From Paroedura picta (taxonomy: Eukaryota; Chordata; Lepidosauria; Squamata; Gekkonidae): 64,000 bases of DNA. The first letter of the stretch is position 1. Each line of letters starts with the position of its first letter. The stretch spans positions 94,541,318 through 94,605,317 of the forward strand of contig NC_135372.1 of NCBI RefSeq assembly GCF_049243985.1, written 5' to 3'. Shown here piece by piece: positions 36,016-48,240 of this stretch. The translations under genes and the position numbers were made by a program. The notes under the pieces are model-generated. The model did no database searches, was not told where the DNA came from, and saw only the letters and a program-made list of their open reading frames with translations.

Positions 36016-37424
36016 AAGCACACACAGGAGTCAAATGAAAGTTGCTATAGCCATTAGTTTTTACTGGCAGCACCAATACAGAAGGTACAGCACTGGTCGC
36101 TGGAGAGCAGCACAGCTGTAACCACCTGCTAACTCCAAGGAAAGGAGTTTCTCAGTATCCTAAGAAAAGATGACATTTTAGCCCTACCAGATGCAGGCTG
36201 CACGCACTATTTCCTTGGATCAGTACCTGTACCTGGCACATGGGGCAAATTACATGGAGCAACTTATGCCTTCCAGAAAGCCTGGTGAACAGCTATAGCA
36301 GGTAGAAATAAGCCTAGCCCTTTCCTCCTACAGAAGCCAAAGAACAAGAAGCAAAGACCCCTAATTTAAGGTATTATGCATATTGAAAGCTCATCTCTCT
36401 CACTCTTAAAAATAGTTGTGATAATCTGCACATCTTTGCCCACCAGTTTACAGAGGCCATGGGCATGCAAGAGATCTGAGAAATAAAGACTAACCTAGAA
36501 GTTACTATTATAAATGAACTGCTATTGCTTTGATGGGGGAGGGGGGATACAGCTGAAGTCACAGAGTTCTTCCTTCATCAAAAGATTTTATCTGGACAGA
36601 ATACAGAGACAACGACATCAGTTAGAAATCACTATTTCTTCCTTGTGTTATTACTAAGCACCACACTTCTGGGCCAAAACACTGAGAAGCGTCTCTTGGC
36701 CTTCATTACTCAGCATAACTTTGTCCTACATCTGTTCTGACTCCAGAACTAGTGAGCTGTCCTGTTAGCCCCAAAGAAACCCAGACTCTTAACTTTTTGT
36801 GATTCTTTTGCTGTTGTATACTACCCAGAGGTGTATGTAGACTGAAGATGTCACTGTAGCAATCAGCTTGTTATTCAGTCTTGAACTCCATCTCTTTTAA
36901 CATGACAATTGCTTACTTCTGTTTATCCCCATGCAAACAACCATTTTTCTGCAATGTTTTCTATGCAATAATGAACTTAAATGCTGAGGAGCCTAAGAGG
37001 TAAGGCATCAAGAGCTAGGGAAACAAAGACATTAAGGCAAGGATTTAGCACTGGATCACTTTTGATTCTTATTATTTGAATGACTGTCACTTTCTCTGCT
37101 CTGTACTTGTTCCTTAGTTTTGCTTGCGGCAAATATTCCATTCCATGTCCTCTACTGAATCACTGAGCTGCTTTATACTTTCTGTTTGTTATGTCATATA
37201 GCTATTTCCATAAAGATAAAACATACCCGCATGCATGTCCAATATGCACCAAAAAAGATTCTAGGGTACAAAAATGGAAAGTGAGTAAAAGATAGGAATA
37301 GTCTTGGAAGAATCCCTACTGACTAGTAATTCAGAAGGATCCTTGCTAGATCTTAAGAACTGTTCAACTAGTTCTATATGCCCATGCTGGTTTGGGGTCT
37401 GTGTTTCTTAAGAAGCACTAAAAC

Positions 37425-37740
37425 CTATTATACATGGGCAGGAAAAGCCAGGCTGGCGCTTGCATGGCAATAGGGCTAATCCTGGCACCAGCCCTGGCCC
37501 GCTTTAGGGCCTCTGATGGCCCGCGGCAATGAAACACTTACCACTGCGGCTGCATTTCTCAGGGGGGCGGGCACATTCTGGAGGAGGAGCTGCTCCAAAG
37601 CCAAATGGGGACACAGAAAGCAGCGGACCAGCTCTGCTGAAATGCGTCCCCAATGGGGACACAAGAAATGGCAGAACATGCTGCTCTGCCGCAATGCATC
37701 AGCAATGGCCTGGTGTGCCCGCTGCCATGCATAACTGGTC
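37425..37740. mobile_element. Possible GC-rich MITE
   Basis: A G+C-rich block of about 310 bases in A/T-rich intron DNA, bounded by TTATACATGGGCAG on the left and CTGCCATGCATAA (inverted) on the right. Inside are two AATGGGGACACA segments 46 bases apart. The family is unknown and the edges are approximate. Confidence 0.35.
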
Positions 37741-37960
37741 AGTGTGTCACATGCCAAATCACTATCAAAACTGAGAGGAGTCAAAAGCAGTTTGGGATAG
37801 CATGGATAAACCTACAGGTCAAAGAGGGAATAAAATTAAAAGTCAAATTGGGTGTGCCCGATCCCTTGGACATGCCTGAAGTAGATTTGGATCTTCACCC
37901 ATATGAAATCTCTCACCCATATTTATTTAAAAGTTGGACAAATAAGAATTGGAAGCCAAC

Positions 37961-38047
37961 AGTGCAATCCTAAAAAGAGTTACACCCTTCTAAGCCCACT
38001 GATTTCAGCACAATTAAAAGGATGTGATTCTTACTAAGATAGCCCTA
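37961..38047. mobile_element. Palindromic MITE (AATCCTAxxCAGAGTTACACCC family)
   Basis: The left arm AGTGCAATCCTAAAAAGAGT and TACACCCTTCTAAGCCCACTG face a diverged complementary right arm (AAAAGGATGTGATTCTTACTAAGATAG). A second diverged copy lies at 60201-60268. Confidence 0.6.
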
Positions 38048-41045
38048 AATTTCTGGACTGATGTCTGCTATTGCCTTTTCTTTGCTTTTTAATCTTCCAT
38101 GTAACATGGCTTTAAACCATGTAACAAATTAACTCAAAAATGTGAAACGTAGCATCCATTTTCAAAATTCTTTTGCATGTCAGAAGCAGGCTGAGCTCAG
38201 GAACATTGTGTCTGTCTGAGCCACATACTTTTTACAGGTTGGCTCACATTTGAATGATGCAACCTACAGAATCTGTAATATGCACCCACCCTAAATAGCT
38301 CGGGTAACAGTTTGCACTGTTCCTTGGCATGATTAGGTGCAAGTGTCATGCCGTTGTTCAGCTATCCTATGCCAAATTGCTTAGTTTACTTGATTCAAGA
38401 GGAGTCAAGGGTCTGCTAGCAGATTACCTCACTACCGTGGGATGTGGCTGCCTTCTTTGTATTTATGTAGCTTCACAAAATCATAACAATAGTAACATTT
38501 TTAGCTTATTTTTTACAAAGTATATTGCAGATTGACAGAAAAATAAAAGACAACAGCTGTACAATGCAATGTTCTACAACAGTAAATAGTATTTATCCCA
38601 CCATCACACTTCAACAGACATTTTCCAATTCAAATTTAAAAGTGAACAGACTCCTGCAGTTTTACCCTATTCTGGATTAAATTAATCTCTACTCCTAAAA
38701 TCTTCTGTTGAAGTGTGACCTTCATCAATGCAGAACCCCAAGAATAAGCAAGGAATGCATATCCTTTCCCTTCTTTTTTTCCCCATTTTACCTCTGTCTG
38801 CAAAGAGTACAGAAGTGTCATAACCTTTCCAAGTACCATTTAACAACCTTGGCAAATGTGGTTTCATAGCTAACAGGGAACTCATAGGACCATATTTGCC
38901 AAGGTCACTGAATTGGTGAGATTGCACAAGTATCCTTTCATGGTATGAAAAAATTCCCAGTGCCCAAGGACTCTAGACATTGAGGGGGGAAAGAAATTTT
39001 AAAATAAACTTGACTAAACTGCTCATCAGAAATCTTGTGGAACACCTTTAGCCCAACAAGAAGTCCAAGATAGGCAGGTGGGAACTGCCATTCAACTATA
39101 TACCAACCTAATCCATTCAATTATATATCTAATCCCACCCACCCCAGCTCTCAAAACCTAACTATAAAATACTTAAATATTTCTGCACTCAAGTTCATTA
39201 CCTATCCTGTAAGCTCAGGAACTATATGTATCAGTATTTTTTCCCCTTTTAAAGTGGTGGGGGAGACAATTTTCAGTCCACATGCACACACATCAGCAAA
39301 TTTTCCACTGTAAACTACAGCTAGGGTGCCTAAGATGTATTTTCTTTTTAAGCCCTCTCCATATCATAGAACTGCCTAAGATGTGCATGTTTAAACTGGA
39401 ATTAAGAAAAAAAACTGATTGAAGAAACAATGTCTTGGGGGAAAGTAACATTTCTTTAAATAGGTTTCAACAATCATAATACAGGTTTATTCAAGAACAG
39501 GGGTAGTCTCTGACTTCATTTAGACTTTTTAAAACCACAGCTGCAACAAATTTCATATCAGCAGTTCCCGTAAAGTGACCTACAAATATCTGGGTAGTAT
39601 ACAACTCCAGCACAGAAGACCAGAATTCTCTTGGGAATGGAAGCTGCCCAGTGGTTAAAGTATTAAACTGAGGCCAAACTACGATACATGTTCCCCAGAT
39701 CTCACTTGCTTTCCCCACAGTCAAAGAGCAGCTGTCATTTTAAATATTGGCAGGAATCTGTCATGGCTGTTTTGGCTCAGGAAAATGGCACAGGGGCAGA
39801 AGGCAGGAACCCTTCCTTCCCCCACACCATAGTTCCAAGTCAAATTGGGCTCTGCTGTTCTTTCAAATGATATTATCTGCAGCTGCTGTGTGCTATGGGG
39901 AACCTGGACCCACTGTGCCAAAAAGCATATTGTGTAGTTCGGTACTCTGAAATGGAAGTCCCATACAATCATTTCTAGTTCAGGTGCAGACTAACAGGCT
40001 TTGCATGACCTGGAGGAACCAGCAACATTCCTTAGTCCCCCTCCTTCATTTTCCTTGTTTGTCACTGCAGGTTTTCGGAGGAAGTTGATAAAATGTCTGT
40101 AAAGTTGATTTTAAAATGGCATGTCCTGCCTCAATTGCAAAGGCTTTAGCTAGGTATATCACTAGGTATATCACTATGTGTCGGGATCCCAAATCCTTGA
40201 AATAACATCAACAGCAAAGATCTCAACAACCCATAACAAATTTTTTAGCTTTGACTGTTTGTGGGTATTTTAGCCAAGATTTAAGTTTGAATATCTGGCT
40301 TCAACATCAACTTTAAAAAAAAACCCTCAAATACCAAAGCCCCAAGAGTTCTGGGACTGTCAATGACAAATCTTCACAGCTGGCTGGAACAGCAATATGT
40401 ATGGTTCACTGCAAACCAGATATGAAACAGGACTTTTACAACATACCTAGTATATGAACTTTTTTTTTTAAGAAAAAGGTATCATATGCAATATTACTAG
40501 ACTTTGAATAATGATAAGCATACAAATATTGGTACAAATAAGGAAATACTCCAATTCACTCTTGTGAAACTGAACATTATCATGCTGAAATGACTGCTAG
40601 ATCTATGTGCATACTTTAAAATCCCCATTTTATGTCCAAAATAAAGTGTATAAATTTACATCACTTTTTCATTTATTCTGTCTAGATGTGCATTTTGAAA
40701 TGGAGGACATGCTTAAAAAAAGAATGGAAAGAGTAGGGTGAAAAATGCTAGAGTAATTCAGCGCATGTGGTTTGCAGTAACAATGTTGAGTGAGGTGACA
40801 GGAAAAGGTGCTTCATTCCCTGAACCTCTAGAAAAATCCTGTCCAGATCGTTCTGGGTTACCAATATAGCAAAACTTGTTTTTAAAACCATGAGAGTTAA
40901 AAATCTGTATCCCCCCCCAAAAAAAAACACAAAAATTAGCAACGTTGATTTATGTGCATAACTGGACAAGAATGTTTTAATTTAACCTATAAATTTCAAT
41001 AATTATTAACTATTTCTAAAAAATTGTGTGTCCTCTTTAAGATTT

Positions 41046-41220
41046 ACAAATTTATTCGGGCATAGGCTTTTGTGATTAGGAGGCCACTGATGAAGAAAGC
41101 TCTAACTGAAGAAAAGTAACACATAAGTAACACAAAAGTAACACATAAGTAACACAAAAGTAACACAAAACACATCTGTTTTGGTTGCAACTGACTAACA
41201 CAGATACTCCTCAGAAATTT
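41046..41220. repeat. Interspersed repeat with internal AGTAACACA minisatellite
   Basis: GGCATAGGCTTTTGTGATTAGGAGGCCACTGATGAAG and CAACTGACTAACACAGATAC match a repeat family widespread in reptiles (a head with ...GCTTTCGTGGGCT and a tail with GACTAACACGGCTAC). Between them AAGTAACACATAAGTAACAC is repeated about two and a half times. Confidence 0.5.
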
Positions 41221-43700
41221 AAGAATTCCTAACACCACTGAAATACAGGTGGCATTCAGCTTCAAAGTGTGTGCCTTACATATGCTCAGGAAGGGAATTT
41301 TCCCAATGAATCTTCCCCAGCCACCTATAAAAGGGAAGATTTTCCTGCTTTTTGGATTCCCACAATAGTATTGGGCTGGTTAGCTGACAGCTGAATTAGA
41401 GAGAAAATAAATCTGTATATAAAAATACCCTAATTTTATACCAACTATCCCCTACAAAGACAATCTAGCCATTTAAAAATATACACCAACACATGTGTCT
41501 GTTATTAAGCCCCAGTTACATTTGGATTTAAGACTGTTTACAGTGAGGTTTAGTCCACTTGCCAACAACATTACAGAATCCCTAAGAGAGCTCCCGGGCA
41601 TCATGTTACGGTTCACACCACAATGGTGTACAGAAATTGCAGATGGGCAGGTGCAAAAGGACAACATCCCTTTGAGGCATCAATACTTTCTGATGGGAGA
41701 GAAAGAATCTGTGTACACGCCCTACAGCAGACTCAACAAAGGCTAGCCAAAGGATTAAATCTAGAAGGACCTGGAATCTGGCTGTAAGTCAAAAATGCCT
41801 CAGGCTAAATTAGGGTGGACAGCCAGGAAGATATAAATTGTTGCAGCAGATTTTCCAAGATGAATTGACCTTACTAACCATACCCATAACCTTGTTTATA
41901 AATTGCCATCGAAGAGCTCTAACTCAAAATGATTCCTTGCTGCCTCCATCAACCATATTCTTTGTTATAATTCACTGCCAACAAGACACAGACCCCTGAT
42001 ACGTCTTCTAGAAATGACTGATTAAACATTTTCTCCCACCTCATATAACCCTAAGTTCTCTTCACCTCTGAATTTTCTCATGTCTGGCTTTTCCAAGCAA
42101 GCTGAAAGAAATACTCACACAGTACAATTATTTCTGACCAGCACATGGCATGACAAAGGCATTCAGAAATGTGTGAGGAACTGATGCTATATCCATAATT
42201 GTTACTTTTTTTAAAGCCCATGCCAAAAAATTAATAAAAGGCATCCCTTTAGAACGTATAACCAGTGATTCTGCAAACAATTTACTTCTTTACTGTTTCA
42301 AACAGTAGCTTCATATACAGTTTATCAGGTTTGTAACCAATTTAAATCTATACAAGATGGATGAGTCTAGTCTCTGGTGAAAGTAGTGCATTTTTATACT
42401 TTTCAAAGTGTAATACTCTAGATATTTATCTCACCTATTCTTTAAGAAGCCCAAGGAAGCACACACTGCTTGGATCCAACAAGCAGTTGTACTAGCAATT
42501 CCCACCCACCACCCACCCCTCTCACTGCAGCCTTCTTTGCGTAACCTTCTGCGTTCCTTGGGGTCAGCAAACCAAAAAGAACAGTGTAGGGGACAATCTG
42601 AGAAACTGCGGTAGAAGCAGGGAATTGATAACCCACAAAGGTTTTCGCAGGGGACAAGTTGCTGTGCTGACAGAACAGCCTCATAGGATCTCAGTCATTT
42701 TTTCCCTTACACCCTCAGTTCATTCTTTAAAAAATCCAAGTAGTGATCCCAAGGTGAGCTTCATGACTAAGTGGGGATTTAAATCTAGGTGCCTCATTCC
42801 AGTCCTAGTCCAGAGTACTAGTCACACATCACACCCACTCCACTACCTTTTCCACTGCAATTCCAATTTTGAGCCTTTGAATGAGTCACTCAGACCGAAT
42901 TTTTCACTGACTGAATTTTTTCACAAGCATTTAGATTATGAGAATCTTGATCTCTCATTCCAGAACAAAATCCTTTCAACACTTTGGATGATGTTTTCAA
43001 GAACAAGAATAGGCAGACATATCCCACTGACCTAAATTAGGACATGTTCATACATCACAAGTCTTGCATAATCGTCCCTCTTTCTGCTAACCTGGAAAGA
43101 GCCCAGAGATTACTTTTAATGGCAAGAAAACCACTCCAATCACAGCTGCTAATGAGGAAGGACTTGTCTTTTTTCTAGTTCTAACACAGCTGATGCAACT
43201 CCATGTAAGATTCATTTGCAAAGAATGCTAACATGACAGACCAGCTGACAAAATAGATACCAGTGGAGAACCCACCGTAAGTTCAATTGGTTTAAAATAT
43301 TTTGTGTTCTAACTGTCCTGGTAACAGAAAACAGTGAAAAATTTCAAGCTCCTGAACATAAAAGCATATTTCATAAGTACTAAGGGTGTAATATGCGACA
43401 ATGTCAGGTGAGAAATTACTCATTACTGGTAGAATGGCCTTTCTGGTAGTGGTCCTTAAGTATAAACTGACATAAATTCATTAATACTATTCAATTACCA
43501 TTTTTAGACGGACTGTAAAAAATTTTTAGACATTGTTCTGAACTATACTTTGCTAGGGTCTGTTCAATCTACTTCTTGCTTAATATATTAATTATAATTA
43601 CCATTACCTTTTTTAATTTTTAAAAATATTTATATTGTACGGTATTTTACTTATGTGATGGAGAGCTTTAATTAAATAAATAAGTGTGACAACTTTATAA

Positions 43701-43800
43701 AATAAGAACATAGCAACAACCCTGCTGGATAAGACTAGTGGTCCATCTAATTCAGCAATCTGTTTCACATAGCAGCCAACTAGCTGACCTGTAGGTCAAT
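43701..43800 (-). repeat. Squamate interspersed repeat (AAGAACATA...CTGCTGGAT family)
   Basis: Contains AAGAACATAGCAACAACCCTGCTGGAT and GTGGTCCATCTAATTCAGCA in form, the reverse of the copy at 11650-11743. The class is not certain. Confidence 0.5.
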
Positions 43801-43802
43801 AG

Positions 43803-44040
43803 ACAGAAGAAGAGTATGTTTTTGTACCCTGCTTTTCTTTATTTTAAGGAGCCCCAAAGTGGCTAGCAATCACCTTTCCCTCCTCTGCCCACATCAGGCA
43901 CCCTTATAAGGTAAGTAGGGCTGAAAGAGTTCTGAGAGATTTGTGACTGGCCCAAGGTCACTCAACAGGCTTCATGAGGAGGAGTGAGAAGTGAAACTTC
44001 TCCAGATTAGAGTCTGCCACTCTTAATCATTATTGTATGG
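43803..44040 (-). mobile_element. tRNA-derived SINE (second family), minus strand
   Basis: Reading the minus strand gives the head TTAAGAGTGGCAGACTCTAATCTGG, an eroded B-box region, GTGACCTTGGGCCAGTCAC, then CCCTACTTACCTTATAAGGG. The tail (AGAAGAAG on plus) starts at 43803. Diverged about as much as the 13146 copy. Confidence 0.65.
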
Positions 44041-44175
44041 TGGCTCTTTACACAAAGTATAGAAACCAGGATTTCCTCCTGATGTGGAAGTGTTCATTAA
44101 TCATTCTCGCACAGGTAATGAGGCTTTCATGTGCATTTTTTTTTGGTTTTTTACGACTGTCATTTTATCCTAAGA

Positions 44176-44847
44176 CTAGAAAGAGAGCCCGCTGTAATTT
44201 AGACAGCGGGCGCTAGCCAGGCGTGGCAGTCTTGGGGCAGCGGGATCGGCTCGGAGGGCGGGCGGGGAGCGGGCAGTGAAGTGGGGGTACGTGGGGAGCA
44301 GCGGGTCACGGCCTACCTGAGGGCCTGTATGGCGGCCGGGCGGAGGTTGGCACAGGTCTGGTGGGGCAGGCGGGTGAGGTTCAGGTGGCGTGTGGGCGGG
44401 TTGGGGCTCGTTGCGGGCGGAGGCCGGTTGGGGAGCGGCAGTTTGAGCGTGGCGTGGCAGCCGGGAGTCCATAGGCACGACGGGCTGGTAGGGGCGTCAG
44501 GAAGCGCGGGGCAGTGGCAGGTGGCATGCTGAGGGCGGCGAGGAGCGGCGTGTTCGGCAGCGGGCGCAGGAATGGCGGCGGCGAGGCTCGGGAGAGTCTC
44601 CCGATTCGTCAGTCCGGGGGCAAGGGCGGCAGCGTGACAATGGGAGGCTGCTAACAAGTTACTGCTCCCAAAGCTCGCGATTGGTCCCTTGCCGCCGGAC
44701 TGACAATCGGAGGGGCCAATCAGCAGGGGCCCTCCGATTGCCATTCTTGAGGAAGGGGCCTATCGGCACCCTTCCTCATCATGGACAGGGCCCTCCTTAG
44801 GTGCCCTTAACCGATTATTTTATCCGCTCCACAGGAGCGGTTAAAGA
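44176..44847 (-). mobile_element. Non-autonomous Helitron A (672 bases)
   Basis: On the minus strand it begins A|TCTTTAACCGCTCC at 44847 and ends CTAG|T at 44176. A 9-base-pair hairpin (GCCCGCTGT / ACAGCGGGC; 44187-44195 with 44203-44211) stands 7 bases before the terminal CTAG. A TC start, a hairpin just before a CTAG end, and A/T flanks without target duplication are the Helitron signature. The interior is very rich in G+C, and open frames of 83-143 codons across it are compositional. It shares its end structure with Helitron B. Confidence 0.8.
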
Positions 44848-44984
44848 TAAGGTGTGTGAAACCTTAAAATAAATCAAGCCAAAGCATGTTTTACAAGTCC
44901 ATATGAAAGGGTACTTAGTGTGAAGACAAAAGCAGTAGCTACCACCTTAGTGTTAGGCAGCCAGCTCTTAAGAGCTAGCATCAT

Positions 44985-45235
44985 CTATTGTTGTTGTTGT
45001 TAGGTGCAAAGTCATGTCCGACCCATCGCGACCCCATGGACAATGAGGCCTTCCTGTCCTCTACCATTCCCCGGAGTCCATTTAAGTTTGCACTTACTGC
45101 TTCAGTGACTCCATCCAGCCACCTCATTCTCTGTCGTCCCCTTCTTCTTTTGCCCTCGATCGCTCCCAGCATTAGGCTCTTCTCCAGGGAGTCCTTCCTT
45201 CTCATGAGGTGGCCAAAGTATTTGAGTATTTGAGT
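44985..45235 (-). mobile_element. Bov-B LINE 3' end
   Basis: The minus frame reads MRRKDSLEKSLMLGAIEGKR, RRGRQRMRWLDGVTEA, GLRGMVEDRKAS and SRWVGHDFAPN, the well-known C-terminus of the Bov-B reverse transcriptase, followed by a CAACAA tail. It is 5'-truncated and looks recent, because this frame is still open. Confidence 0.92.
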
Positions 45236-45550
45236 ACAATCATCTATTGTAACTGGGTTAATTTATTCCCTGTTTATAATTACACTGGATAGTAAGTCTT
45301 ATGCATTTCCTTTCTATGGTCCAAACTTTTGTCTGTGTATATTTGCCTTCTGAATGCTTGCACAAGATTTCTGCCATTATTTTGGATTGCCTGTGGAACA
45401 AAACTAATGGTCAAGTTCTTGCAGAAATTAGCACTATCACAAGAGTTCAGAAACAGGCATGTAAGGCTTGCTATACTATTTAGAAAGAGGCTGGGAAGCA
45501 AGGAGGTAACAAGAATTCCCTCTTCCAGCTGCTGTATGGAGTGGCAGATT

Positions 45551-45617
45551 GTCCGGCAGGCATGACAGCAGCGTGACGATGGGAGGCTGCTAACAAGTTA
45601 CTGCTCCCAAAACTCTG
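45551..45617 (+). repeat. Segment shared with Helitron A interior
   Basis: GTCCGG, GCAGCGTGACGATGGGAGGC and TGCTAACAAGTTACTGCTCC correspond, with few differences, to 44612-44677 inside Helitron A, about 0.9 kb away in the same plus-strand orientation. It may be the captured source or a remnant of an older Helitron. Confidence 0.7.
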
Positions 45618-46580
45618 CTGTCTAGGCAAAGGCAAACAGCAACTAGGATGCAGCTTTTGATCAGGTGCATCAGCATTTCTCTTCAGAGAACCCATTCTGA
45701 GCTTTCACTTGCCAACCAGTTCAAGCTACTAGTGTGATCGCTTCAAAGCATAATCCATTTTCACTGGGTACCGAAATGAAAATGTAGCCAACAGACATGA
45801 ACAAATTGTAGAATTAGCAGGACACCTGGCATTAAGCTTGAAACAGGATTCTACTCTCTTCTTCATATTTATAAAAGATTTCATTTGAAGCAGAGAAGTT
45901 GATAACATAGCAGCCTTTGCTCCCTTTTAAGACTTCCAAGATGAGGAGCTACAGGGATTGACTCATTTTGGCATCAACCTGCATAGCACACTAAACCATG
46001 TGAAGGGAATCTACAGTGATTTAAGGCATATTTAAGATGGGTATTTTGCTGCTTGCAGAGATTGCCAAGCTGATAAAGTTCAGAGAATGGTCTGCTGAAC
46101 TGATGTGAACACAAAATTTCACATCCATTTTCTATATAGTATATATGTGTTATCTATAAGCCCTTTCTTCAAAAATTGGAAATCTGTCAAATTGAAACAA
46201 ATATGCAATCATACATCTATAGAAGGTATATGAACTTATTTTCCAGAGATGCCTCTATAACTCTTAATAATCCTAGGACTAAGCACCAGCTTCTTCCTTC
46301 TCTCCCCCTACCTCCCAATACACAAATTGTTCCTGGAAGAAACACAAGGTTAGGAAAGTTTGGACCAGGATGAGATTTCAAGATCTCCAATGAATTTAGA
46401 AAGCATGCTTCAGAAATAGGGGTTATAAATTGGGGGAGGTATTTCTGCAGGGCTGGAATTGTGGAAGATTTGGGCCAGTACCTTGTTCTTCCCCTCTGTA
46501 TATGAACGAAGCTTAAGACTCTAGTTCATTACACTCATCAGCTTAGAAGCAAGGAAACTCACCCCACTGGTTTAATCTAA

Positions 46581-47497
46581 GGGCCATTCCGCACAACAAG
46601 CAATGTTGCTAAATGTTTGCAGTATGCAGAAACGCTATATTTAATAGTGGAATTTCGTCATTTCACACACCTTCAATTCTAGCGGAATATTGAACTCCCA
46701 GTAGCGGTCTATTCATTCCCCACAGGTTTTTGGTCTTGCCAGAATCGCAACAAAGGAGGCAATATTTTTCCGTGCTTCTTTCCACCCCTGGCCATCAATC
46801 AAAACAGAGCAGCCAATGAACTGTTGTATTTGTGCTCCCGAAAAGCCCCTTTCCTTTTAAAAACTGTTTTTTAAAAACCCGAGAACACCAGTAGCAATAA
46901 ATATTTGTTCATTCAATGTCTCAGAAAGACCTTTTTCACTGGTGTAGGAGTTGGCACTTAATCATTTACATACTCTTCAAGTAAAAAAAAAAAAATTTTC
47001 TCCCCCGATGGGTGCAATTTCTGGCCAAAATTACAGGCAGTATCGAACAGGGGGCTGTATTGTGCTCGGAAACTTTAAAGACAATTGCAGAAGGGAGTTT
47101 TGTTTTACTGTTAAACACTTCTGAATTGCTCGTGGAGGGACTTCAGCCGAAGAAGCTTCACTTATTCACTACTTTCGCCGGTTTAAGGGGGGGGGAATGG
47201 TGATTGCATCTCTGGAAGCTTGGGGGCGAGAGCTAGGGAGGGACATTCTTTCTACTGCTATTTTGAGAACGTACATGTCTTTCGCTGATGTGTTGTGGCT
47301 TGTGCTCAGAAGTTAGTGTTTTTTTTCCGGGGGGAATCCACTTTTTAGGATTTCCCCCTAAGCGCTATTAAATTCCGATGTTGCTGGAATTTGGCGGGAG
47401 TTTTGCAGTTTGTTTACGATGTCATGCAAAACATTAAATTAATAGGGTTTACAAAAGGTAAGACTTCGGCTACATTTAAGTTGTGCGGAATGGCCCC
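46581..47497. mobile_element. Harbinger-like non-autonomous DNA transposon (917 bases)
   Basis: The termini GGGCCATTCCGCACAAC (left) and GTTGTGCGGAATGGCCCC (right) are inverted and match over 17 bases. TAA lies at both outer edges (46578-46580 and 47498-47500), the 3-base TWA target duplication expected for PIF/Harbinger. A CTAA reading would instead suggest a TTAA-type element. No transposase was recognised inside. Confidence 0.7.
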
Positions 47498-47711
47498 TAA
47501 TATTTCATTTTGGTATTTCAGAAAGGGCATAATAACTGTTATCCTGAAATTTCAGCAATGTTTATATGGTTTCAGAAATCCAGCAGCCTGTAAGAGACAG
47601 CAGGAGTCCACAAGCAGACTGGCTGATGAAACAGGGATGCAGTTGACTCTCTTTCCTTCTCTACCAGCTGAACAACCTGAAACCCTCCCAAAATCTCCAC
47701 ATCACAACATT

Positions 47712-48240
47712 TGAGTATTTTATTTATTTATAATTTAATTTTTATACTGCTCCTCTCAAACTCACTGTCTTAAGGCAGTTAGGTAATTAAAACAATACAA
47801 GAGAACAATGTGAAATTTTAATGATTGTGGAATCCAAATAAAATGTGGATTCTCAGCAGTGATGATGGAAAATTTCTGGCCTGTCAAAGTTAGAGATAAG
47901 GAGGTGGTGGGAGATTGCTGGGAGAGAGGAAGGGAGGCCCAATTAGTTGTACTGGAGAATTTCCTGACTGGCCTAAACTGTAGACCATCTTGCAGGCTCT
48001 GCAGAACATAGTAAACTCCATCAGGGCCCTGATCTTCTTGTGGAGCTCATTCCTCCAGGTAGGGGCCAGATATACTTCTTTGGGGCCAGGGATCCTCAGC
48101 CAGTTGACACTGGCAAAGTGCAGAGCTTTCTAAGGAATGTATTCAGATAGATGGTCCCTCAACTCATGACCCACTAAACCGGCAATTCCCAGTCTTGTTT
48201 CAGTCTGGATTGCCTGTGGGAAAACCTAAATGCACACTTG
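47712..48240 (-). mobile_element. L2/CR1-group LINE 3' end
   Basis: The minus strand reads ...NELHKKIRALMEFTMFCRAC in form, the usual end of this LINE ORF, followed by the 3' UTR and a TTTATTTATT (AATAAATAAA) terminus at 47718. 5'-truncated. Confidence 0.65.
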
